DNA of 64,000 nt, taken from assembly GCA_021713395.1 (NCBI GenBank), contig JAKJJT010000004.1:1-64000 (forward strand). The letters run 5' to 3'. Shown here piece by piece: positions 36,375-46,640 of the stretch (the stretch's first letter is position 1; the number at the start of each line of letters is the position of its first letter). A program made the translations under genes and the position numbers. Under the pieces are notes generated by a model. That model had not been told where the DNA came from and made no database searches. It saw only the letters and a list, made by a program, of their open reading frames with translations. Origin of the DNA: Thiotrichales bacterium 19S9-11. Its GTDB lineage: Bacteria > Pseudomonadota > Gammaproteobacteria > Francisellales > Francisellaceae.

Positions 36375-37487
36375 ATGGGACATACTGTAGCTTTGTCATT
36401 CGATTTAAATAGTTTATTTAAACATCGGGAGTATATAAAGCAAGAAGATATTATTGCTGAAAATCAAAATTTTTTTAATAATTTGCCAGTTAGTCTAGAT
36501 GACGATGTTATTTTGCTTAATGGCTCAAGTGATCGTAACACCGCTCAAAAAGATGCTGACAGATCTAAAGAAACAGTATTACATAAGAAAACGCCACTTG
36601 TAAAAGATGTATTAGATGAGATAAAAAAATATTATGATGATAAGAAAATATCATCAAAAGTAGAAGAACTTTTTTTGCTAGAAAATGTCATAAAAAGCAA
36701 TTCAGAATCTATTAATAATTTTAAGTTAATAGTAGGTCTTAATTTTTTGCTCAGAGCACAAATGCAGAGAGCTGCGTCATATGGTCAGGACGTTACTTTT
36801 TATTTTATTACAAATACTAATTTAGATGGAGAAAGATGGTTTAAAGAATATCTGAGGAGTGATGCTAATCAGATTCCAAATAACATAACATTCAAGTTAA
36901 TACAGCATGGTGAAATTTGGAATAAAGATTCTCTAGGCTTTGTTGATGAAGGAAAGGAGTTACTTGAAGTTAAAGGAACAGGACCTATAGATAAAGACTG
37001 TACAATTAGATGTCTTTATGATGAATACTCTAGAAATAAGCCATTTGAAACACTTAATGATAACGAGATTATTAAATTCATTCTTGAAGATAAAGCTTTA
37101 GAAATAAGCGATAAAGTTAAGTTTTTGAGTTATATCTTTAATCAAACAGATGACAGTATCTATACCAAACTTGTGGCTATGCATAACCCAGAGGAATTAG
37201 TAAATGAGATAGATAGTGGAGAATTTCCCCAATTGCATGAGAAGTTCTCTGATCAACTAAAAATGGATAAATCATGGGATAACTCACCTGAAAATAGTCC
37301 ACTTCGAAATGCTTCATATGATAAACGTAGAACTCAAACTATTACTGGTCCTTTAGAAAGTAATAGTTCTTCATCAAGTTCATCATCGGTTGCAATAGTA
37401 AAAAAACAAGAGATGGCTAAAGTACCATTTTATGGTTCACCTCTTGGTCGCCATAGAACAATGACTGCTAAAGATAATTCTAAATAA
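36375..37487 (+). CDS. Unknown cytoplasmic protein with disordered Ser-rich C-terminus, effector-like
   Basis: No family is recognised in this 370-residue protein. It has no signal peptide or transmembrane helix. Residues 1 to about 290 appear mixed alpha/beta with acidic and lysine-rich patches (KEYLRSDANQIPNN, LYDEYSRNKPFETL). The last 80 residues are low in order: SPENSPLRN, a Ser run at 329-338 and the tail VPFYGSPLGRHRTM. AGGGG lies 8 bases before the ATG. Long, unclassified soluble proteins with disordered tails are common among secreted effectors of intracellular bacteria; this is inference only. Confidence 0.55.
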   Translation: MGHTVALSFDLNSLFKHREYIKQEDIIAENQNFFNNLPVSLDDDVILLNGSSDRNTAQKDADRSKETVLHKKTPLVKDVLDEIKKYYDDKKISSKVEELFLLENVIKSNSESINNFKLIVGLNFLLRAQMQRAASYGQDVTFYFITNTNLDGERWFKEYLRSDANQIPNNITFKLIQHGEIWNKDSLGFVDEGKELLEVKGTGPIDKDCTIRCLYDEYSRNKPFETLNDNEIIKFILEDKALEISDKVKFLSYIFNQTDDSIYTKLVAMHNPEELVNEIDSGEFPQLHEKFSDQLKMDKSWDNSPENSPLRNASYDKRRTQTITGPLESNSSSSSSSSVAIVKKQEMAKVPFYGSPLGRHRTMTAKDNSK

Positions 37488-37791
37488 TGGATTCACAGCA
37501 CCAATTTCATTATAATATTTAACGCCTTTAGGCATTCTTTAATTTGATTAAGATATCCCTTATCTTAATTCTATAATTTCTTATATTGGTAGTGGGTGAT
37601 TCCCGGTGTTACGGTAAATTTTGTGATTAATGCAATTTATCCAGTGGCAAGTATTTTAAAAAATATTTGATAGAAAATTATAAACAATAATAGTTATAGT
37701 TATGTTTTAATTGGCTAACCTTTACGTTATGATAAAAAACTAGTTATTATAACAGCTTATATCACTGGATGATGCAAGGAGCATGACATAA
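37488..37791. other. Gap between the unknown gene and the MFS transporter
   Basis: The 304-base stretch holds two hairpins. GCC/GGC (37524-37533) followed by ATTCTTTAATTT is a weak terminator for the upstream gene. ATTAAGATA/TATCTTAAT (37547-37569) is a perfect 9-base dyad with a 5-base loop that may be an operator or a terminator. The rest is AT-rich with no frame worth calling. Confidence 0.4.
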
Positions 37792-39054
37792 GTGTGGCTA
37801 CTAAGACTAGCAAGAGCTAAGCGCATACTGTTAACGTATCGAATTACAATGGCACTTTGTGCAGGTATTTCATTTTATTGTTATGAATTTTTTCTAAGAA
37901 TATTAACTGGTGCTTATCAAGATCAAATTGTTAGTTTTTTTGATATTAAAAGTCATATTGGTTTTTCATTTTTAATTTCAAGTTATAATTTAACCTATTT
38001 GCTAATGCAAATTCCTGCGGGCATGCTATTAGATAAATATGGCTCTAGAAAATGCCTAATTACGGCAACACTTGCTTGTGGTTTTGGTAGTGCTTTGTTT
38101 GTATCAGGTGATTATAATATTGCACTACTTGGACGACTATTGGTTGGCGCGGGATCATCATTTGCGTTTGTCGGTGTGTTAAAGCTGGCACGAGAAAGTT
38201 TACCTAGACGTCATTTTGGTCTTTTTGCAAGTGTTGTTATTTCTTTAGGTACTTTGGCAGCAGCATTTAGTCAACAAATTAGCGTGTTATTAAGTAATTA
38301 TCATTTTTTATGGCAAGAAATTTTTATTTATTCAGGAGCTGTTGCTATTCCATTGTCATTATTTTTCTTTGCAGTGATTCCTAAAAATGATTTGAACAAA
38401 AAGTTGCTTCCTGACTTTTCAGAGATTAACTTAGCCATTATACGCTTATCAAAGAATAAGCTACTTTGGTTAAATGCAGTTTGGGCAGGGTTAATTTATA
38501 TTCCAACAGTTGTTATTACATCGCAGTATGGTGTTTATTTTTTTAGTGAAATTTATAATGCGACGAAGTATCAAGCAACACAGTTAATTACAGTTTTATT
38601 GTTAGGATGGGTATTGTTTTCACCGTTGGTTGTCTTTTTTTCAACTACCACAAAGAGAATTGATCAATTTGTTATGTTTCTATCTATTATGATGATGGTT
38701 AATTTGGCTTTTTTCGCTTTTTTCCCAGCATTTATGCTTAATCACTTATTTATTTATATTTTTATATTTGGTATTTTTTCGTCTGTGCAAGTTTTAGTTT
38801 GGCAGTATTTTAATCGAATTTGTGAACCTAGTATGTCAGGCATTGGGATTGCAATTACGAATATGATTATTACGTTAGTCACTGAGGTTGGCCAGTTAAC
38901 GAGTGGCTTTGCTTTAGATTTTTCAACTTATATGCGTTATGTTAACCATCATGGTATTTTTAAATATGATACGCAGTTTATTTTAGTTTTATTTATCGTA
39001 TTTGTTGTGCTTGGGGTTGGGATATTTAAAATGTTTAGAAGGCAGATGACTTAA
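37792..39054 (+). CDS. Major facilitator superfamily transporter
   Basis: A 420-residue MFS permease with about twelve hydrophobic helices. The loop 2-3 motif LLDKYGSRKC and GRLLVGAGSSFAFVGVLKLA are typical, the latter resembling the Pht/phagosomal transporter group of Legionella and Francisella that imports amino acids in the vacuole. That sub-assignment is tentative. The start is GTG with AAGGAG ten bases upstream. It is solitary and followed by a convergent toxin-antitoxin pair. Confidence 0.85.
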   Translation: MWLLRLARAKRILLTYRITMALCAGISFYCYEFFLRILTGAYQDQIVSFFDIKSHIGFSFLISSYNLTYLLMQIPAGMLLDKYGSRKCLITATLACGFGSALFVSGDYNIALLGRLLVGAGSSFAFVGVLKLARESLPRRHFGLFASVVISLGTLAAAFSQQISVLLSNYHFLWQEIFIYSGAVAIPLSLFFFAVIPKNDLNKKLLPDFSEINLAIIRLSKNKLLWLNAVWAGLIYIPTVVITSQYGVYFFSEIYNATKYQATQLITVLLLGWVLFSPLVVFFSTTTKRIDQFVMFLSIMMMVNLAFFAFFPAFMLNHLFIYIFIFGIFSSVQVLVWQYFNRICEPSMSGIGIAITNMIITLVTEVGQLTSGFALDFSTYMRYVNHHGIFKYDTQFILVLFIVFVVLGVGIFKMFRRQMT

Positions 39055-39063
39055 AAGTAATTT

Positions 39064-39408
39064 TTATTTTAAGTCTAGATGAATTGCTAATGAAACTTGG
39101 ACGTGCTGCATAATATCATTGATAAGTTTTCCAATTGGCTTTTGAATTTTGATTCTTTTTTTTGAAATTGTTCTTATTTGGTGGCATTGAGCCTTTGAAT
39201 GTTTTGGTAATCCAGAGTCTTCCATTTTCAATAAAACCTCAAAAGGGTAAACCTTTTTGGTATTGGATGTAATGGGAATAACAGTTAACGTTGATGACAT
39301 TTTGTTATTTGCATTATTACTGACGATTAAAACTGGACGAGATTTTTTAGTTTCATCTCCAATTGTAGGGTCTAAGTTAGCATAATAAATCTCACCACGT
39401 TTCATCAT
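39064..39408 (-). CDS. MazF/PemK-type endoribonuclease toxin
   Basis: The mRNA-interferase fold is clear: MKRGEIYYANLDPTIGDE, KSRPVLIVSNNANN, STLTVIPITSNTK and AQCHQIRTISKKRI correspond to the PemK/MazF core strands, with the catalytic Arg and Thr present. The ATG at 39408 fits the family start and overlaps the antitoxin's 3' end by 17 bases. A frame open upstream belongs to the antitoxin in another register. It is expected to cut mRNA when free of antitoxin. Confidence 0.9.
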   Translation of the reverse strand: MMKRGEIYYANLDPTIGDETKKSRPVLIVSNNANNKMSSTLTVIPITSNTKKVYPFEVLLKMEDSGLPKHSKAQCHQIRTISKKRIKIQKPIGKLINDIMQHVQVSLAIHLDLK

Positions 39409-39619
39409 TTTCAATCCCGTCAGATGCTGTAGCATCGAATGTATGATCAATTTCTTCATTTGCCTCTAAGTAACAGGATTCTAATTGCATTTGTTGTAAT
39501 AAATACAGTGCTTTCTTAATAACTTCAGAGCGGCTTTTATAATGATGTTCAGTTTGGTAGCTTTCAATGAAGTCACACTGCTGTTGAGGCAAAGATATTG
39601 AAAACTTTTGTACGTTCAT
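39392..39619 (-). CDS. Ribbon-helix-helix antitoxin of the MazF-like pair
   Basis: A 75-residue antitoxin starting MNVQKFSISLPQQQCDFIES. The strand KFSISLP and the helices around YKSRSEVIKKALYLLQQMQ form a CopG-like ribbon-helix-helix domain, and the acidic tail (EANEEIDHTFDATASDGIEN) should neutralise MazF. GAGGA lies 9 bases before the ATG at 39619; the longer frame upstream is hydrophobic and not supported. The RHH type, rather than the AbrB type, is common in ParD-like/MazF hybrids. Confidence 0.85.
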   Translation of the reverse strand: MNVQKFSISLPQQQCDFIESYQTEHHYKSRSEVIKKALYLLQQMQLESCYLEANEEIDHTFDATASDGIENDETW

Positions 39620-39794
39620 GGCAATATCCTCATTTGTTAATAGAAAATGTAATACTTTATTTCTTACTACAAGTATGACCAAAAGTAATAAAAAAAGCAA
39701 TACTAAACTATACAGCTCTAAAAGCAATATTTTATTTCTTAGCGCTTTTGGCTTACAATAAATGCAACTTTAATTAACTCAAGTAGAGAGTCAA

Positions 39795-40601
39795 ATGCAA
39801 ATATGTGGTTTTGAGATTGGTAATGATAAACCAATTTTTTTAATAGCAGGCCCTTGCGTAGTTGAAAGCGAGGCACTTGCGCTTGATACAGCAGCGTACT
39901 TAAAAGAAGTTACAAGTAAATTAGGTATTAATTTTATTTATAAATCATCTTATGATAAAGCCAATCGCTCATCGATTAGTAGTTTTCGTGGATTAGGCGT
40001 TGAAGAAGGTTTACGTATATTAGAAAAAGTTAAAAAAGAAATACAAGTGCCTGTCATAACAGATGTGCATGAAGATTCACCTTTAGAAGAAGTTGCTGAT
40101 GTGGTTGATGTGATTCAAACGCCTGCATTTTTATGCCGACAAACGAACTTTATTTTAAAAGCATGTAGTTTAGGTATTCCGGTTAATGTGAAAAAAGGAC
40201 AGTTTTTATCACCTTGGGATATGAAAAATGTTTTAGAAAAAGCAAAATCTTCAGGTAATGAGAATATTATGTTATGTGAAAGAGGTGCATCTTTTGGATA
40301 TAATAATCTAGTATCTGATATGCGCTCATTAGCAGTGATGGCTGAAACAGGAGCACCCGTTGTTTTTGATGCAACTCACTCGGTACAACTACCAGGAGGA
40401 CAAGGTACGAGCTCAGGTGGACAGAGAGAGTTTGTGCCAGTTTTAGCAAAAGCCGCAACAGCTGTTGGTATTGCAGGCCTTTTTATGGAAACACATCCAG
40501 ACCCATCTAAAGCACTATCTGATGGGCCAAATGCTTGGCCAATGTACGAAATAGAGGCATTATTAACAAAGCTACAACAAATTGATAAAGTTGTAAAATA
40601 G
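39795..40601 (+). CDS. kdsA: 3-deoxy-8-phosphooctulonate synthase
   Basis: KdsA condenses arabinose-5-phosphate and PEP to KDO-8-P for LPS core. [58 protein letters not shown] and [17 protein letters not shown] are conserved; 268 residues is slightly short of E. coli but complete. It opens the kdsA-eno-ftsB-ispD run. Confidence 0.97.
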   Translation: MQICGFEIGNDKPIFLIAGPCVVESEALALDTAAYLKEVTSKLGINFIYKSSYDKANRSSISSFRGLGVEEGLRILEKVKKEIQVPVITDVHEDSPLEEVADVVDVIQTPAFLCRQTNFILKACSLGIPVNVKKGQFLSPWDMKNVLEKAKSSGNENIMLCERGASFGYNNLVSDMRSLAVMAETGAPVVFDATHSVQLPGGQGTSSGGQREFVPVLAKAATAVGIAGLFMETHPDPSKALSDGPNAWPMYEIEALLTKLQQIDKVVK

Positions 40602-41957
<1,356 letters not shown>

Positions 41958-41991
41958 ACTGCTTTAAACTCAAGGAGGAGTACTAATATTA

Positions 41992-42330
41992 ATGAAAATA
42001 CCATCCATTAATCGCTATTTATTGTTTGGTTTATTTTTAGTGGTTTGTTTATTTTCACTTCAGTATGAGTTTTGGTATAGTGAGTCTGGTTATACTAAGT
42101 TAAAGTATTTAGAAAAACAAAACGATCAGCTAGAGAAGGTTAATAATCAAGACTTACTTAGAAATCAACTGCTTGAAGATGAAATAGAAGGTCTAAAGCA
42201 GGATGATGATGTTGTAGAAGGGCTAGCCAGAAAAAATCTAGGTTTGATCAAGAAAGGCGAGACTTATTATCAATTTGTACCAGCTAACTTACCAAAAGAA
42301 AAACCTAATGATAATGAAAACTTGAGATAA
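41992..42330 (+). CDS. ftsB: Cell-division protein FtsB
   Basis: FtsB is a small bitopic division protein acting with FtsL and FtsQ. It has one transmembrane helix (about residues 9-25), a coiled coil (about 36-72, KLKYLEKQNDQLEKVNNQD) and the GLARKNLGLIKKGETYY end typical of FtsB. At 112 residues it is near the usual size. GGAGGAG lies 11 bases before the start, and ispD begins 3 bases after its stop. Confidence 0.93.
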   Translation: MKIPSINRYLLFGLFLVVCLFSLQYEFWYSESGYTKLKYLEKQNDQLEKVNNQDLLRNQLLEDEIEGLKQDDDVVEGLARKNLGLIKKGETYYQFVPANLPKEKPNDNENLR

Positions 42331-42333
42331 ATT

Positions 42334-43026
42334 ATGTGGTGTATAATTCCCGCTGCTGGTATTGGTAGTCGAATGGGTTTTTCCAAGCCAAAGCAGTATT
42401 TAGAATTAAATAATGGGCAAGCTATTATTGAAAAAACAATTGATGCTGTTTTAAGTGCAGAAACGATCAGTGGTGTAGTTGTTGCTCTTAATCAGCAAGA
42501 TACTGAGTTTGAAAAACTATCTTTTGATTCTAAAAAACCAGTTTTAACATGTATTGGCGGTGATAGCCGTCAGATGAGTGTTTATAATGGCTTATGTTTT
42601 TTAAAAGATAAAGTAGGACAAGATGATTTTGTTTGTGTTCATGATGCAGCAAGACCTTTAGTTGATCCTCAAGATATTGATGCTTTAAATCAAAGAGCAA
42701 GTAGCTTAGTAGATGCTGATGGTATTATTTTAGTGGCTGAAGTGGCTGATACTATTAAACAAGTTATGGATAATCAGATTATTAAAACAGTAGATCGTTC
42801 TCATCTTTATCGAGCATTAACACCACAAACTATGCGCTATCAAGTATTATTTGAATCTTTAGAGTATGCACAAAAGCATAACCTACCGATTACAGATGAA
42901 GCTTCAGCCCTTGAAACTTGCAATCATAAAGTAGAAGTCTTGGTTGGTTCTCCAAAGAATATAAAAATTACCTATCCAAGTGATTTGGAATTAATAAAGT
43001 CGTACTTAATAAAAAATAATAGATAA
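42334..43026 (+). CDS. ispD: 2-C-methyl-D-erythritol 4-phosphate cytidylyltransferase
   Basis: IspD makes CDP-ME in the MEP isoprenoid route. IIPAAGIGSRMGFSKPKQYL contains the CTP-binding loop; VHDAARPLVDP, VAEVADTIKQV and TPQTMRYQVLFESL follow; length 230 is standard. It follows ftsB by 3 bases. ispF, often fused or adjacent, is not next to it here. Confidence 0.96.
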   Translation: MWCIIPAAGIGSRMGFSKPKQYLELNNGQAIIEKTIDAVLSAETISGVVVALNQQDTEFEKLSFDSKKPVLTCIGGDSRQMSVYNGLCFLKDKVGQDDFVCVHDAARPLVDPQDIDALNQRASSLVDADGIILVAEVADTIKQVMDNQIIKTVDRSHLYRALTPQTMRYQVLFESLEYAQKHNLPITDEASALETCNHKVEVLVGSPKNIKITYPSDLELIKSYLIKNNR

Positions 43027-43039
43027 AGGGAATCGCAGA

Positions 43040-43603
43040 ATGCCTAAAATGATTGTATTAAATGAAGATCAAGAAGAAGCTTTAATAGAGCTTCTTAATA
43101 GCTTTATTTCTGACTTTAATTATTATACACAAGAATGCCCACCGAGCCATGTAGTTAATATTTTTAACAAAGAAAGGGAAAAACAGGTAGAAGATATTAT
43201 TTATCTTTGTCAGCATATTTATCAGGGTGAGCAAGAAAGTTATATTGAGGAAGTAAAGTATGGAAGCCTTAAAGCGTATTATAATCAGGAAAATCCCATG
43301 ATAATTGTTGAAGAAAATGGTTTTAAAAGTAATGGATTGCTGTCGAACTTTAAGCATTGTAATCAGATGATTGAAGATAATTATGTTGCTCGTAATATCA
43401 GCGATGTTAAGCTTGCTATCATAAAATTAAATGATGACATTACGACGAAAAATTTAACGCCAGAGTCTATGCTTTCAAAAGGTAATGATAATAGAATATC
43501 AGGAACTACCATCAACTCACCTACCTTATTATTTGACCATGGAAATAAAGTACAAACATACACGATTGGAACGCCTAGGCTAAGCAATCAAACCCCATAC
43601 TGA
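43040..43603 (+). CDS. Small protein of unknown function
   Basis: No family is recognised. The 187-residue soluble protein begins with helical segments (LNEDQEEALIELLNSFISDF), has a charged middle, and ends in a Thr/Ser/Asn-rich tail (SGTTINSPTLL, TIGTPRLSNQTPY). AAAGGGAA precedes the ATG 13 bases after ispD, so it is likely co-transcribed with ispD. Its last 16 bases overlap the end of the convergent pyrE gene. Its composition resembles that of the orphan gene at 36375; a secreted role is only a possibility. Confidence 0.55.
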   Translation: MPKMIVLNEDQEEALIELLNSFISDFNYYTQECPPSHVVNIFNKEREKQVEDIIYLCQHIYQGEQESYIEEVKYGSLKAYYNQENPMIIVEENGFKSNGLLSNFKHCNQMIEDNYVARNISDVKLAIIKLNDDITTKNLTPESMLSKGNDNRISGTTINSPTLLFDHGNKVQTYTIGTPRLSNQTPY

Positions 43604-44235
43604 CTACGGTAATCTAAAAGTGCTTGGTTATGCTCTTTGAAGTTATCGTGTGATTGTGAAAAGTTAATAATATCATCAAAATTAATAATACTAACAACAG
43701 GCACTTGATAGATTGCTTTTACTTCATCGACTGCTGATAGTTGTTTATTTTTGCCAATTTCTTGTCGATTTAGTGCAAGTAAAATACCACAAGGTTTAGC
43801 GTTAATAGGATTAAGTAGCTCCATACTTTCATTAATTGCAGTACCGGCAGTAATGAGGTCATCAACAATGACAACACGTTGATTTTCTAAATTAGCACCA
43901 ACAAGTTGACCGCCTTCACCATGATCTTTCTTCTCTTTACGGTTAAAAGCAAAGCCAACATTACGATTATATTTTGAAGCTAAGACCGTACTAATGGCAG
44001 CAACAAGAGGAATACCTTTATAAGCAGGACCAAATAAGACATCAAATTCGATATCAGCTTCTAATAAGCACTGGGCGTAGCAGTCAGCAACTTTGAATAA
44101 TGCATCACCATCATTAAAAAGCCCTGCATTAAAAAAATAAGGACTGAGACGCCCTGATTTTAGAGTAAACTCACCAAACTTTAGTACATTTTTTTGAAGA
44201 CAAATATCAATAAAATTTTCTTGGTAAGGCTTCAT
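43588..44235 (-). CDS. pyrE: Orotate phosphoribosyltransferase
   Basis: PyrE forms OMP in pyrimidine synthesis. The type I PRTase signature VVIVDDLITAGTA is present, as are KSGRLSPYFFNAGLF near the start and AFNRKEKKDHGEGG with the catalytic-loop lysines. At 215 residues it is complete. It is transcribed toward the small unknown gene, whose 3' end it overlaps by 16 bases, and follows the DAHP synthase gene in the same direction. Confidence 0.96.
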   Translation of the reverse strand: MKPYQENFIDICLQKNVLKFGEFTLKSGRLSPYFFNAGLFNDGDALFKVADCYAQCLLEADIEFDVLFGPAYKGIPLVAAISTVLASKYNRNVGFAFNRKEKKDHGEGGQLVGANLENQRVVIVDDLITAGTAINESMELLNPINAKPCGILLALNRQEIGKNKQLSAVDEVKAIYQVPVVSIINFDDIINFSQSHDNFKEHNQALLDYRSQYGV

Positions 44236-44256
44236 GAATAATCCTTTGATTTTTAT

Positions 44257-45318
44257 TTATGACTTACGGCGCGCTTTCACACCTTCAGCCAGTTGTTCTA
44301 ACATTTCTAATGTCATATCCCAAGAGACACAGGCATCAGTAATACTTTTGCCATAAACTAATGGCTTATCATGAATTGACTGATTACCCTCTAACAGGTG
44401 ACTTTCAATCATAACGCCAAAGATTTTATGAGCGGTTTCTTCATGAGTTAAATGATCACAAATTGACTGTATGACTTTTGGTTGATTACGGTAGTCTTTA
44501 CTACTATTACCATGGCTACAATCAATCATAAGGCGAGGTTGAAGATTTAGTTTTTCTAGTTTTTTTGAAGAATTAATAATAGTTTGTGCATCATAATTAG
44601 GGCCACCTTTACCACCACGTAAAATAACATGAGTATCTTCATTGCCACGTGTTTGAAAGATCGCTGTATTACCTTCTTTAGAAACAGATAAGAAATGATG
44701 TGGAGATTGGGCTGCATGGATTGCATCAATGGCAATATTAATATTACCATCTGTTGCATTTTTAAAGCCAATTGGTGAAGATAAGCCTGAGACTAATTGT
44801 CGGTGAATCTGACTTTCAGTCGTCCTTGCACCAATCGCTCCCCAAGAAACTAAATCACCAATATATTGAGGGCTAATTACATCTAAAAACTCAGTGCCAC
44901 AAGGCAAACCTTTATCAGATAGTTCAAGTAGTAGTTGTCGAGCTAAGCGTAAGCCTTTGTTAATATTAAAGCTATTATTTAAATCTGGGTCATTAATAAA
45001 TCCCTTCCAACCAATGGTTGTCCTCGGCTTTTCAAAGTAAGTACGCATAATAATAACAAGCTCATCATTAAAACGATTAGATTGTTTTAGTAGTTTTTCG
45101 CCATACTCTAGAGCAGCATCTAAATCATGAACTGAGCAGGGTCCAACAACAACAACTAAGCGATCATCATCGCCATATAAACAGTTATGAACTTGCTGTC
45201 TAGTTAAATAGATTGTTTGAGATGCACGATCGGTGATGGGAAATTCTTCAAGGATTACAAGCGATGGGATCAGCGCTCGTTTGCCGGTAATACGGACATC
45301 ATCAGTAGTGTACATCAT
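44257..45318 (-). CDS. aroG: 3-deoxy-7-phosphoheptulonate synthase, class I (AroF/G/H type)
   Basis: This enzyme condenses PEP and erythrose-4-phosphate, starting the shikimate route. VVVGPCSVHD, MRTYFEKPRTTIGWKGFINDP (in parts), GARTTESQIHR and MIDCSHGNSSKDYRNQP are conserved. From ATG 45318 it has 353 residues, the AroFGH size; AGGA lies about 11 bases upstream. Which amino acid inhibits it cannot be settled from sequence, so the symbol is by family. It follows ftsW in the same direction. Confidence 0.93.
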   Translation of the reverse strand: MMYTTDDVRITGKRALIPSLVILEEFPITDRASQTIYLTRQQVHNCLYGDDDRLVVVVGPCSVHDLDAALEYGEKLLKQSNRFNDELVIIMRTYFEKPRTTIGWKGFINDPDLNNSFNINKGLRLARQLLLELSDKGLPCGTEFLDVISPQYIGDLVSWGAIGARTTESQIHRQLVSGLSSPIGFKNATDGNINIAIDAIHAAQSPHHFLSVSKEGNTAIFQTRGNEDTHVILRGGKGGPNYDAQTIINSSKKLEKLNLQPRLMIDCSHGNSSKDYRNQPKVIQSICDHLTHEETAHKIFGVMIESHLLEGNQSIHDKPLVYGKSITDACVSWDMTLEMLEQLAEGVKARRKS

Positions 45319-45419
45319 AACGTTTAAGTTCCTAATTAAATTATTCTTATTTTTGTTAAGCATAGGAACAAAGACTATCAGCAATTGGGTAAATCGTAAA
45401 CTATAAAAAGAGAGATTCG

Positions 45420-46640
45420 CTAGAATACTTTCTTTTGAACTTTAAACTTTGGTTTGATCTGATCAAGTAGTATTTTATTTTCAAAATCGATACGAAGTAG
45501 AATGCCAAGTGCATAGCACATAATTAACAAACTGCTGCCACCATAACTGATTAATGGGAGTGTAAGCCCTTTTGTGGGTAGCATACCAGTATTAACGCCA
45601 ATATTGACAACAACCTGAAAAGCAATCCAAAAGATAACACCATAAGTAACATAAGACTCAAACTCCCGATTTAGTTTTTTGGCTGTTTGCGCAATACGAA
45701 TACCACAGGCAATAATCATGCTATAAAAGCTTAAAAGTAACAGTACACCAAAAACACCAAACTCTTCAGCAATAATTGAGACAACAAAGTCAGTATGTGC
45801 TTCTGGTAGGTAAAATAGCTTTTGAACACTATTGCCAAGTCCAAGGCCAAACCAGCCCCCTCGACCGAATGCAATGAGTGCTTGCGTTAATTGATAACCT
45901 GATCCATATTGGTTTTCCCATGGGTGTAAAAAACCAGTTACTCGTTCTAGGCGATAGGGGGCACTTAAAACCAAAATAGAAGCTAATATTGCACCAATAA
46001 GTGTTAGCACAATAAACCATCTAAGTCTTATGCCGCCCATAAACATAATGCCAAAGATAATGGTAAATAAGACAACGGACGCACCAAAGTCAGGTTCAAG
46101 TAAAAGAAAAAATGCTAAAAGAGCAAGTAGGATTAGGGGTTTAACAACTCCCCAAAGCGCTTCTCTAGCATAGTCACCATGGCGAACAATATAACTAGAA
46201 AAATACATAATGCCGCATAGTTTAACGACTTCTGAGACTTGAATGTTAGTAAACCCAAGTGGAATCCAGCGTCTTGAGCCATTAACAACATGACCAATGC
46301 CAGGGATAAGAACAGCGACTAGCAGGATAAGGGAGATAATAATCCATATGCCGCCAAGCTTTTCATAGTTGTCCGTTGGAATTAACATAGCAATACCGAT
46401 TGCAATAAGCCCTAAAATAATATAAATACCTTGACGAATAGAAAAATAATAAGGGTTATTATAGTCATACTGTGCTTCAACCAAGGAGGCTGAAGTTACC
46501 ATTACCCAGCCAAAGGCAAGTAGTATGAGTATACAAAAAATAAGCGTTAAATTAAGGCTAATAGGTGACTTAATGTGTTCAATTTTTTTAAAACGCTTTT
46601 GATTTATCAGACCAAAGCAAGATTTAATCCATTTAATCAT
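45420..46640 (-). CDS. ftsW: SEDS peptidoglycan polymerase FtsW
   Basis: FtsW polymerises septal peptidoglycan. About ten transmembrane helices are seen with SEDS signatures RWIPLGFTNIQVSEVVKL, LLEPDFGASVVLF, YQLTQALIAFGRGGWFGLGL and NIGVNTGMLPTKGLTLPLIS YGGSS (split here). It is 406 residues long and shares one base with murD. In E. coli murG and murC follow ftsW; here a DAHP synthase does, so the dcw cluster is fragmented. Confidence 0.95.
   Translation of the reverse strand: MIKWIKSCFGLINQKRFKKIEHIKSPISLNLTLIFCILILLAFGWVMVTSASLVEAQYDYNNPYYFSIRQGIYIILGLIAIGIAMLIPTDNYEKLGGIWIIISLILLVAVLIPGIGHVVNGSRRWIPLGFTNIQVSEVVKLCGIMYFSSYIVRHGDYAREALWGVVKPLILLALLAFFLLLEPDFGASVVLFTIIFGIMFMGGIRLRWFIVLTLIGAILASILVLSAPYRLERVTGFLHPWENQYGSGYQLTQALIAFGRGGWFGLGLGNSVQKLFYLPEAHTDFVVSIIAEEFGVFGVLLLLSFYSMIIACGIRIAQTAKKLNREFESYVTYGVIFWIAFQVVVNIGVNTGMLPTKGLTLPLISYGGSSLLIMCYALGILLRIDFENKILLDQIKPKFKVQKKVF

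Noticed and set aside
36211-36399. 62-residue frame on the minus strand before the orphan gene
   Set aside because: Very AT-rich, no ribosome-binding site, and overlaps the start of the forward gene.
43082-43357. 91-residue hydrophobic frame on the minus strand
   Set aside because: Antisense to the unknown gene at 43040, whose forward frame has a good ribosome-binding site after ispD.
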